NCBI GenBank assembly: GCA_000469685.2
Contig: LS997562.1
Span: 14,196,967-14,260,966, forward strand
DNA from: Haemonchus contortus
Taxonomy: Eukaryota > Nematoda > Chromadorea > Rhabditida > Trichostrongylidae
DNA length: 64,000 bases
Direction: 5' to 3'
Part shown: positions 11,801 through 21,560 of the stretch, in pieces
How the letters are laid out: the number at the start of each line of letters is the position of its first letter
How positions within the stretch are numbered: position 1 is the stretch's first letter
Notes under the pieces: model-generated
The model's database searches: none
What the model was told of the DNA's origin: nothing
The model's input: only the letters and a program-made list of their open reading frames with translations
Made by a program: the position numbers and the translations under genes

Positions 11801-14800
11801 TGATAACGAGCCAAAAAAGCTAGCGCCACTAGATTCATAGCGCCCTTCTTGTTAACAGCCTTGATACTTTGGTAGGTGGTGTGGGATGTAAAGGGACCGT
11901 AGACGATTGGTGACAAGGCTGATGACAACTGATAACGGCTGATAACGAGCTGCGAAAAACAGCGTGCTTTTTCTGTTAACAATAGAACTTTGGCATTTGG
12001 GTGGCGAGGAAATCAAGAATGGTTGGTGCCAGGACTTGAAGGGAAAAGCCATCAGGATAATTGCATTGATAATGGATCTTTGACAGTCTGGCATATGACG
12101 TGGAGTATTGTGGAATGGTCGAGGAGAGCAACAAATTACAGCCTGGTAGGACGCCTCAGAAAGCTAAAGTCAACTACCAGTTCAACGCGCAAATGATGCG
12201 AATTTCAGAGCGTTTTGAAGTATGGATTTTTTCTTTCTTCCGTTTGGTACTTCTTTTTGTGCTCGAACTTTTTAGTAAGATGAATCCTTGTCATTTTTAT
12301 GACATGATGACTCCAGAAGAACTTAGAACTTAACGCAACTGTTCATCCAAGTATTGGCCGAAATCGCCATGGCCTGAAAGAGCAAAGATGACCTCTGCCG
12401 TCCCAACAGAACAGTTACTGCAGTTTGATGGGCAACTGGGAAGGTTATTTGTGAACTCTATTGTGATTTCTTCGACAGTCTGCTGCCTTCCTACAATCTT
12501 AGGCAAGACGGATATGTCGTCCCTTCAGTTCTCCCTTCTGGAACTCGACATGCCATCACGTCGATGAAAAGTTGTACGGCGGATACCGACATGATTGAAA
12601 CAGAACGTCTGGAGAAAAACTAGCCGGACTGGGTTGCTGCACAAGAAGGAAAATCCACTATCCACATTGTAAGCAGCAACACAGCCTTGCTAGCTTTTGA
12701 CAACCACTGCTCTGTCTGCCTGCTTTTGTGCGCTATGATGTTTTTGCACTAGTCATCCTTGACAGTATCGGCAGAATACCAGACGAAGACATCCACACGA
12801 GAAAGCAGGGTTTCGCAGAGGGTTCACTACAATCGATCATATCCACACTGTCACAAGATTCACTGAAGTGTCACGAGAGTACAAATGCCGTTATGTCTTA
12901 CGTTCATCGATATGAAGGTCTTTGATGCTGTCGAGACAGAAGCGATAGTTGAAGCTCTGGGCAGCCAGGTGTTTCTACTTAATACATGAGGATGCTTCTT
13001 GAGCTAAACTATGATCTCAAGACCAGCATTTCGGCATTCTACCAGGAAGTCATAGCCAACATGACGAGAGTGGTTTGGCACGGCGATACTCCGCCAAACT
13101 TTTCAATGCTGCTCTTTGCGTCATTTGGAGTGGAAAGTGTTGGAAGAGAAGATCGACGGCCGCTACTCACATCATCCCCGCTTTGCGAACGATCGTGCTT
13201 ATTCAGCGGGCGCAACGGATGCTGAATGTATTAGGCAACGCTTGTGAAAAGATCGGCCTACAATTGAACCTGGCGAAGACGATATTCATGAGGAATGGAT
13301 TGGTACCTGATGTCTCTGAATGCTTTAGTTACGTGTATCTAGACTGAGAAGACAATATGATGAACGACCTAGCATCAAAGCCGATCAGAAGAAAACGCGC
13401 TGCATGAAGAGCATCTAAAAAATAAAAATGAAGAGCATCTCCTTGACAATGCTGACCTTCCTGCTTTCACGTACGCTCCGAAGACGCAGGATGAACATGT
13501 AGTCAGCTTCTTCAAAGGCGCTATGGAAAGGACGATGCTTGGAATTTCCCAGTACGCCCTACTACTGAAGGGAATCAGGAGTTTTGAGCTCCATCGATAA
13601 CTTAAGACCAAAGACGCCGCTGCTTTCAATAAGGAATCGAGGATCAGATGGATCGGACAAGTATTGTGATAATCGTTAGACAAGGCAACTTCTGAAAGGA
13701 CCCCTCGGGATGTCAAACGAAACGCGAATGGCTGCCAGCGCGATGATGAGACCCTTCGCGAGAGTTCCAAATAAGAAGATTGTCATGCTTTGCGTCCTTT
13801 GAGCGAGGACGATCAAGGGCTCGCGACAGGGACGGATGGAGACGTTACTGGCGCCCGCTCGAGTAAATGAATGGTCAACGAGACCACTGGTGACCACGTT
13901 CCCACTCCAATCGTGACTGCGATCAGGACGTGCAGGAAAAGAAAGATCTCGAAAACAGGTGTCGTGTATCACATGCAAAGTCACTGAAGTCTAGTTACAC
14001 CTCAGCCAGCATTGCCAGGGAATTGGTAGGGTACTAGCAGTCAGTTACACAGATTTTCCTTTTCCTATCGGTGGGGTCGGAGGCCAACAGAACAGTCGCC
14101 AGTTCAACCACTTTTCAAGTTATGTAATACATGTACGGAAGTGTGTTTCACCTGATGCGGCAGTGATTCGAGAAGCAATCCATGTCTGGACCGCAGTCCA
14201 CGTGGCTCAAGCAGAAAGTGTCCACAAGCTGAAAAACACAGCCGTAACTGACAGTGAGAGGAAATTGCCTTTAAAAAACAGTTCTCACTTTCGTGCATTC
14301 TCCATCTCGACATATTTCACCTTCTCGGCACATAACATCATGACATCCTGAAAAGAGTTAGGCTTCATTTTGTAGGAATTCCTTGAAGAACCATGCACAA
14401 GCCAGGTGAAGGGGATTCGTTCGTTTACTCTCCTGAATGTTTTTCGCTTATTTGTTCAGGTTTGCCATGTACATATGAATTAGACTTCCTACTGTAACTC
14501 AGAAGAAAAATCATCTTCTCTTCGGGAGATATTTATTCAGTTATTTATAAACCATAGGAAACTCAGGTACCTCGTTTTCGGATAAGAATCACTCTGAAAA
14601 ACAAGTAGTCACCCTACGGGTAAATGTCCGAAACATATGCAGCTACTTACAATTAGTCGCAAACCTAAATGTACCAGTTCATTGAAGAAACAATGAGAAT
14701 GACGGTGACCGCTCTTGCATAGGAATGCGTGATATAGGGAATGAAATCGATGAAAATAGAACCAGATGACCAGGAATAAGCAGGTTAGTTTGGAATAAAA

Positions 14801-17800
14801 AGAAACTGCTGTAACGAAAGCTATTTAGTCGGTGGGAAAGAAGGAACGGGTGCTAGGAGCTATACCTCTATGATACATACCTCCTATCTGTTTCATCATG
14901 GTAGCATAGCGGCTTTTAGGTTAGAGGTGCGAGAATGTCACCAGCCGGCAGATCAAGCAAACGAACACAACACGGATTTCGAATTACACGTGCGAGTTTG
15001 TGATACCTTTATCCCAAACAAAGGAATAAAAGGGGCCTTCGACGGACAAAAGACCCCTCTCCATAAAAGGTGCAATGAACAAGGATTTAAGCAAAGACAC
15101 TGGTCACCTGTGGAAGGACTACTGTATTGCAGAGTCGGATGGACTTCGATATCTGCGTTGTCTAAAGAATAACACGCTATATTGCTTTCTTTGATAGCTG
15201 CGTCAAGAGGGATTTCAAGCTTGTTCACTAGGAGGAAATTTTTATTCAACATTGTAGGAGATTGGTTGACTCGTGAGAAATGCTACTGCGCCAAATTAAC
15301 CATGAGAGGGAGTAGATAATTTAGACACGAATACTACTGCGATAACTGGGCTTTTGTACACATAGGAACCCCCGGGTCTTACGAAGTTTTTTCAAATGCC
15401 AGAAACATATTGAGTACCCTGATCTTGGATCTCTCAAAGAATGAGGTAAAAAATACGACAGGCACGATGATGAAAATACGACAGCCAGATGAGACTGTTG
15501 AAGATTAGCATTTATTAGAAATATTCCGAAATATTTGACTCATCGCCACTCTTAGATCAAACATTTGTCATTTTATTGGTTATGTTTTGATGCCCTGGCG
15601 ATATATCCACCCAATGAGAACATCCGGTCTGGATAAAACCAAACTTTGAGAAGAAGCATAAGGTATAACATATTGTGACATCTAGTGTGTGAAGCACTTT
15701 AGTTGAAAGGTTTCAGTTTTGAGGGCTTTTCGTGTTTCTGTGTATTGTTCCTCTGCTATGTTTTTTTAGTGGCGCACATTTGTGCATAATAAATAAATAA
15801 ATAAAAAAATAACAGGGGGCATTGCGCGTATATTTACTCAGTAAGCGTTCCAAATGGGCATCGAAATTCTATGGTAATTGTTCTGGAAACCTTAACGTGA
15901 TAGTATGGTGGCACTTACTATGATTAGCTCAAACTTGCGGATATGATGGTACCGTTCAGGAATTAGAAAACTGAGCAAATCAAAAGCTTCGATTCTATGT
16001 ATTGCTTCGTATGTGAACGTTAACCCTCCGTTACGAACAGAAAGATACTTGAAATCGCCTGCTTTCCTAGAGAGCTGATTATCATAGACTCACTGTCGTA
16101 TACGCATTGTCCGTTCAGGCATTTTCCTTTCTTGCCACAATCGGTAACGATGCTACGAGCCTGGCCTTCTGCAGTGAGCACATGCCTGCAAATAACGAAT
16201 ACAACAAAGATTGACAAATGGGATGGTTAGGCGAAAGCCCATAAAGATGAAGCTAGGGAAGAATTCCGTATAGAAGGCTATCCCAGTTGAGATGAGACAG
16301 CTGTAGTTGCAGGCCCTTAATGTATGGTGTATGCTATATATGGGATGTCCGCTGCAAGTCTCGCTCATGCGGAATTCAGTCATTTACAGCTAAATTTACA
16401 ATTGGCATTACAGGTAGTGATCCGATCTGATTTTATGGTCGCTCAACTTCACTGAGCAATCTTACATATGGAGTCGATGAGAAGCTTAAAATGTTCAGAA
16501 TGGTTGCAACCCTTAAAGCTTGTAGGTCCAATGAAATTCAATGAAAATGCATGTTGGTCGTGAAAAAATCAACAACCTGTTGCATTTAATCGTCGAGTGT
16601 GGATAACATTTTCCCTCGACACAAAATGTTCCGTCGGGACACTCTATCTGTAAAAGATATATTACTAATGATGGCAAAAATCATGCTACTGCTATGCTCT
16701 CTCACTGGCTAAGCAGGAATCGCTGGCGAGTACATATTAGGTTGATGCATAATTATCGCGGACTTTTTTTAACAAATTTTATTTAAAATGACAAAATACT
16801 TATCAAAAACATGTCCAAATAATTACTCCGGAACTTATCCACCATCTATGTCAAGCACTGTTTCCCATTTGCGAGATAGACCGATTTCGAAAGGGAAGAA
16901 GTTTTGTATCTTGGGAGCGATCCACGCCTTGACATTGGCCATCAAGTCGTACAAATCAACGTAAGTTCTATTCCCTAGCCATTTTTCAGCGAACGGTTGA
17001 CGATATAGCCCACAAATGTTTTTGCTGGTGAATATGGCAGATTTATGAGCAGATCCCATTTCTTGGTTGGCTTTGGCTGGTTGTTCCATCGCCGAAAAGT
17101 TACTGGGATCGCGGAATGACTCTGCCACCTTCCAACCTTTCTCGAAGTAGTAGAGGCTAATTCCGCGAAGATGCGGATGGTTTTCCGAGTACATTTTTGT
17201 AGGGAGTCAAGTAGATTATTTCTAGAGAAAACCCGAACTCAATATTCAAATTCTTTCGAGAGAAAAAAAAGCTGCGAAAAAATCCGCAATAATTAAACAA
17301 ATTAATTATTAATCAACCTATATTTATACATAGAATATCACTCATGGCAGAATTTTTTTTCTGAAAAATGGCACAGTATGTAAGTCAAAGCGTTCATGAG
17401 CTTTCTTTGCCCTGAGAGTAGAGATAAAACAGAGTCTAGACGGAGGTTCGACTCATCCTTGCAAAAAATCACTTTTAAATTTTTTGAAGGTTTCTTTTCG
17501 GGTCTATTTTAATTGTCCCCCACATGCTATTATTTTAGAGACATTCGATCATACTACTGAAGTATTCGGAAAATAACAGCAAAAAGGCAACCTCAAAACC
17601 ACACGTTAAGGACTGTCGGCCGTCTTGTCTCACGCATTGGTTTTCATTGCAGGTGAAGCCGTTAGGGCACTCAAACTCGCCAAACACCGGAGGGCACCTG
17701 CAAATTCATGACGGTCAGCAACGACATTAGAATTTAGGAAGCTGACAATAAGAACAATAAGATTGTATCGGCACCTAAAGCATCTTTGCATTACGCAGAA

Positions 17801-20375
17801 AATTGAACTCGTTATCGGCTATTTCAATAAGACTCCGGATAGTAAACATCACCAGGTGGAAATGGGTAGTGAAGGTACAAATTAATGCATTGCCGACACA
17901 TGAAATATTTGCTGGTACTGTGCTGAACGTCGCAAGGAAATTTTGTCTGATCATGCTTGATCCCTGATTCGGACCGACTCCACAAGTTTTATAGTTAGCA
18001 CTGGGAAGGGCATCTGCTTTGCATCGAGCAAACAGCTAAGTTCATGTAATGATGCATGATCCCCGACGCGGATCCACTCCACAAGCTTTCAGTAATGGTC
18101 AAGAACCGACCTAAGAGATGGGTGCCATCATTTTTCAAAGCGGGATTGATTTTCATCAAAAAGAATGGTAAGGAACTTTCCCGTTAGCCTCTATTTTTGT
18201 GAAAGACGAATTCTATCCATCTTCAATTTCAAGGTTATCCTGTATGGCCTATAAGAGCCCATCAGGAGCGCTTCCGTACCGGGACGAAAGGACGATTCTT
18301 CATGACTAGAACCCTTCTCCCAAAAATTTTCAAAAGGGCTGTAGCTTATGTTATCCTGGGAACTAGTCAAAAGCGGACATTCGAACTGCTCATCAACTCT
18401 GTTTTATCAAATTCCTCTACTACAAACACAATTTCAAAGTTGTATAAGGATTGTTATCCGTTATTCTGGTCGCAGATAGCCCCTCCAGTGATAAAACATT
18501 GGTGTACTCCTTCTATACTCACAGGCGATCAACACACCTGCTACCTCGGTCAATGTATTAGGTTGTCGGAAAAGTATTTGCGCATTTTGGTTTCCATTTC
18601 GTGGAATCTTTGGGGATTGCTCTAGAGCCTTCACTGTGGAATATGCGTAAGTGCAGGTCAATGCGCTCTCCACACCATACCTGCCGTGGCATTTCGCAAC
18701 GGTTATGGCTGCAAGAATCGCTCTCGACTCAAAGCTAGTCAGACTATCTTTTCTTCATAAGTTCAGAAAAAACGTTAATCCAAATTGAGCGACAGGGGGA
18801 ATATGTGATGCGATAGGACCATTCATCGTCTCTAATAGCACGTCAAGTAGTTGGTACAAAAAGTTCAAAAATGGCCACTTTGACTGGACCGAAGAACCAC
18901 GATTTAGGAGACTAGCTGAGCTCAATGATGACTATCTCCTGAAGCTGGTTGAAGAGGATTCCAGGTTCAGTACCCGTCAGCTGAAACAGGAGCTCATAGC
19001 CATCACGACACAGCAGCTGTCCATTTGCATCGCCTCGAAAAGACGTGGGATTCGGAGATATGGATAAGTTGTGGTCTGGGTGGCCAACACCTCCAAATGA
19101 AGAGGGATTAATGCCTGAACTTGATGACTTTCCGACGCACCTTTGCATGGCTGGAAGACTTAATCACTGGCGACGAGAAGTGTGTTCCCTACTTAAACCA
19201 CATGAGGAAGCGCCAGTGGCTTAGATGCGTAGAGCATGGAATGCCGAGCTCCAATCCAGAATTCCTACCTCAGAAGGCAATGCCAAGCGTTTGAAGCCAT
19301 TCGACAGGATCGTTCACTGGGACCTTCTACCACCAAACTCCGCTGTCACCACTGAAGCCCAGTGTGCTCTGTGGACCGGATTGCTGCAGCTCTAAGAGAG
19401 AAACTGAAGAAAGTCTATTTCCTCCACAACAGTGCTCGCCCACACTTTTCGAAGGAGGCTCAAAAAAAGCTTCAAAGCTTGGAATGGCATGTTCTGGCCC
19501 ACCAACCGTATTCAACAGACCTGGCTCCAACGGATTATCATCTGCTCCCGTCGCTGTCGAACCATCCGAAAAATAAGAAGTTTGATTATGTGAATCAACT
19601 CGAGACGTACATTGACGAAGTTTCCTCCTCGAAACCTCAGGAATTCTACGCAAGCGGAAACCACAAGTTGCCTGATGAATGGCAATACCTTGTCGATAAT
19701 GATGGTGCATATATTTGTTAGTTGTTAGTTATTGTGAAGAAAAAAAATAAATTCAAAAAAAAAATTGCAAAATGCGCAAATACTTTTCCGACAACCTAAT
19801 AATTCCTTTTAAAAATCACTTTCAATAGCTGCTAATGTTCAGAAAACTATTGAACACAAAATATTTTGCGCCAATTTGTGCTAGTTTGCTATCTCGAACT
19901 GCGGAGAAACCAACATCTTCCTTGTTTAAACAATCATGAAACTGCGATGGTCATCTTTTCGTCATCTTCATGAACGCCACCGGCGGACCGGTTTAGGCAC
20001 CACAATTATCGTAAAAAGGATATGACGCTCTCCCGTTCCGATTTGAAAACTCCAGCAATAAGACTACATCTTTGAAAGGTCAAGAAGACTGTGCTAGTTC
20101 AGTAACCGGCCCCTGCGATTGTTAGATCTTCAGATTCGCCATTCAAGTTGGATTTGAAACCACGCCCTTACAATCTCTACAAACCCCTAAAAGGACACAA
20201 ACCCTCGTGGGCTCCTGCGCTGCCAACAGCTACAGAAGCCTAAACGGGAAAAATGGCCGAGGTGATTTATGTAAATAGCAAGTAAAATGTAGAATTGATC
20301 CAATAATGAAATACAATACCTCTCAGCAATAGTAGAGGCAGTAAAGAAAAGCAGTGTGAGTGCAAGGATGCGCAT
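8827..20375 (-). CDS. secreted cysteine-rich protein with tandem EB-like modules
   Basis: Eleven exons, read on the minus strand: 20375-20320, 17697-17592, 16647-16577, 16185-16094, 14347-14289, 14228-14152, 11448-11378, 11305-11246, 11180-11093, 9272-9157 and 9020-8827. All have GT/AG borders and matching phases. They sum to 990 nt, 329 residues plus TAG. Exon 1 encodes a signal peptide (MRILALTLLFFTASTIAE). The rest repeats a C-x(3-8)-C-x5-C-x(4-5)-C motif with cores such as CPNGFTCNENQC, CGKKGKCLNGQC, CREGEICRDGEC, CGKGSYCVNGKC, CQLGEACEGGQC and CGEAFDCKENQC. This resembles the nematode EB module; a WAP/TIL-like inhibitor fold is an alternative. There are no membrane segments after the signal, so it is probably secreted; function unknown. 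The donor of exon 8 (GTTCGT) is weak. Introns are swollen by transposons. I recognise no orthologue by name. Confidence 0.8.
9400..9795 (+). repeat. possible retroelement 3' remnant in intron 10
   Basis: ACGTTTCGACxxxGTCGTCGTC near 9416 is the inverse of GACGACxxTGCGTCGAAACGTT near 9714, and the segment ends in AATAAACTGCTCC near 9770. CGAAACGTT motifs next to AATAAA are common in Penelope-like and related retroelement tails. No protein domain is recoverable, so the assignment is weak. Confidence 0.25.
10028..10222 (-). repeat. tRNA-SINE family, 3' half, copy 1
   Basis: Read on the minus strand this is the SINE body and tail without its tRNA-like head: the module around TACCAGACTCGTCTGGGAGG, GGCTGGCCA, and the end rich in TATCCTTTTA. 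It lies in intron 9 of the cysteine-rich gene and abuts the palindrome at 10223. Confidence 0.7.
10223..10433. repeat. near-perfect palindrome made of two SINE heads
   Basis: Arms at 10223-10314 and 10339-10433 are reverse complements over about 92 bp with only a few indels, separated by a 24-bp spacer. Each arm contains the tRNA-like head of the SINE (GTAGTGGCAAG, then GAGTTCGATTCCCGG). Transcripts of the intron would fold into a long hairpin. Confidence 0.85.
10640..10930 (-). mobile_element. RTE-type retrotransposon 3' fragment
   Basis: Aligns by eye with the C-terminal coding part of the RTE relic at 32225-32495: the shared stretches GCAGGCCCATCTGA and TTGCAGAGxATGCC occur in the same order and orientation. 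Too diverged to translate. Confidence 0.5.
11570..12003. repeat. tandem repeat, period about 140 bp, about three units
   Basis: AAGGGACCGTAG recurs at 11751 and 11891, TAGCGCCCTT at 11693 and 11838, and CTGATAACGAGC-like cores in each unit. The first unit is the most diverged. The array is in intron 6 of the cysteine-rich gene. Confidence 0.7.
12380..13960 (+). pseudogene. RTE-type non-LTR retrotransposon relic (reverse transcriptase)
   Basis: Broken frames carry RTE reverse transcriptase pieces in order: FIDMKVFDAVETEAIVEAL near 12903, IDGRYSHHPRFANDRA near 13152, EKIGLQLNLAKTIFMRNG near 13246, SECFSYVYLD near 13315, and the C-terminal mark ARDRDGWRRYWRPLE near 13830. The palm motif FADD has decayed to FAND (13182-13193). 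Many stops and frameshifts follow, so it is inactive. It lies antisense in intron 6 of the cysteine-rich gene. Confidence 0.75.
16737..17321 (-). mobile_element. internally deleted mariner derivative
   Basis: Inverted ends (TTAGGTTGATGCATAATTAT at 16737 and its diverged inverse ending at about 17321) sit next to TA. A 119-residue open frame (17194-16835, minus) begins like a mariner transposase (HLRGISLYYFEKGWKVAESF) and jumps to the transposase C-terminus (FFPFEIGLSRKWETVLDIDG). The catalytic core with all three Asp residues is missing, so it is a non-autonomous derivative. It sits in intron 2 of the cysteine-rich gene. A second, truncated copy is at 33262. Confidence 0.75.
18558..19799 (+). 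mobile_element. full-length mariner with perfect ends but broken transposase
   Basis: The 32 bases from 18558 and the 32 bases ending at 19799 are exact inverse copies, and the 1242-bp element is flanked by TA (18556-18557 and 19800-19801). Transposase pieces in order: WYKKFKNGHFDWTEEPRFRR near 18855, LVEEDSRFSTRQLKQEL near 18945, ITGDEK near 19165 (first Asp), then an open frame 19362-19721 with LHNSARPHFSKEAQKKL (normally HDNARPH, so the second Asp is altered), HQPYSTDLAPTDYHLL (third Asp present) and a normal C-terminus KLPDEWQYLVDNDGAYI. Frameshifts between 19020 and 19360 disable it. It lies in intron 1 of the cysteine-rich gene. Confidence 0.85.
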
Positions 20376-20689
20376 CGCTGTAGTGTGAACAAGCGAAAGC
20401 CGGTGTCGCCCCAATTCTGACCTCGATCTCATCCCACCGCCCTTTTGCGCCCCCTATTGCTCGCCTTTCCTCGCAGGAGACGATTCTCCTCTCCATGATA
20501 GATCTAAAAGAAAGCACACAGCTTTAGGTGAACTGGGTCAGGGTGATGAAGAGACCTGAACGCTTCGGAAACAGGAGGTACTAAAAAACGTAGCTGTGCG
20601 GAACTTGAAAAGCGGGCTTCTACCTCGCAGCCCAGTAAATTGAATCGTAAGGTTTTCCAAAAGCCTCCGAAGAACGTTGTTAAACGTCA
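20376..20689. other. upstream region of the cysteine-rich gene
   Basis: The promoter of the minus-strand gene should lie here. No TATA box, trans-splice acceptor or repeat can be assigned with confidence. Confidence 0.3.
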
Positions 20690-20905
20690 TAGTAGTGAGT
20701 CATGAGTTACAATGACTTGCGGTGGCCAGCCGATGTACAATTCAGTGCTTTTATCCTCCCAGACGAGTCTGGTACCAATTTACCGACCACGGAGGGATGG
20801 AAGGCTTGGTTGGCCTGGGCGTGCATCGATCCGGGATTCGAACCCCTGACCGTGCGTGTGATATAGTGCGCCACTTGCCACTACACCACCTCCGCCGCAT
20901 TACTA
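20690..20905 (-). repeat. tRNA-SINE family, copy 2 (head and middle)
   Basis: On the minus strand: GGCGGAGGTGGTGTAGTGGC head (A box), GGGTTCGAATCCCGG (B box), the CCAACCAAGCCTTCCATCCC and CCAGACTCGTCTGGGAGG modules, and the CATCGGCTGGCCACCGCAAG module. A plus-strand tail fragment of the same family follows at 20928-21000 (GAATGCATAGGCGCATCCCT, TTTATCCTTTT), so this is an inverted pair or a rearranged copy. Confidence 0.8.
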
Positions 20906-21000
20906 AAAATAATATTTCAAATCCTTAATGGAAGCCGAATGCATAGGCGCATCCCTCACACGGGAATGATTGACGTTCCAGGACTTTATCCTTTTGACTT

Positions 21001-21282
21001 TGCTTTTACACTCCAAATGGGAATAAGTCTAACAAACTATACAAGGATATTGTTTCGTAGATCTAGCCTTATTCCGTGCGACGAAAATCAGAGAGAGTCG
21101 CATGATCAGTAACCTCTCCTTTAATTCTGCAATATCCGCAAGGCTAATAACTTGAGAGCTAGCGATTGTTGGGTCTTTCGAAGGAATAGTGCTAGATCTG
21201 ATGGGTTCACTTCACAAAGCAGGGGAATGCAGAGGGCCTCTGTACGATACGTTTGATTCAATTTCTTTGCACAACAAGATGA
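21001..21282. other. intergenic, nothing recognised
   Basis: No open frame with exon-like borders and no recognised repeat. Confidence 0.3.
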
Positions 21283-21560
21283 TTCAAAGGCACAGTTCAC
21301 GATAGAAGTGGTTTCTGGGATTCCTCCCCTTCATAATTCTGTGACCCTTAAAGATAGCCTAAGGTACGTATGAATCCAGTCGGGTCAAAAAACGGCATAA
21401 TAGGGGCCCCAGAACCGGCCTAGCCGACCTATACACCAAAGTGGATGGATTCTCAAGAGTACTATTCTAAACCATTTTTTCATTAATGGTCGAAAACTGT
21501 TACAGATACCCCAAATTTGTCATGAATCAGACAGAGGCGCATAATTAGTGCCTTTAAAGG
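21283..21560. mobile_element. GGCACAGTTCAC MITE family, copy 2
   Basis: TTCAAAGGCACAGTTCACGA at 21284 and the GGGTCAAAAAACGGCxTA motif near 21383 match copy 1 at 7812. The right end near 21549 (GTGCCTTTAAAGG) is eroded. Confidence 0.5.
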
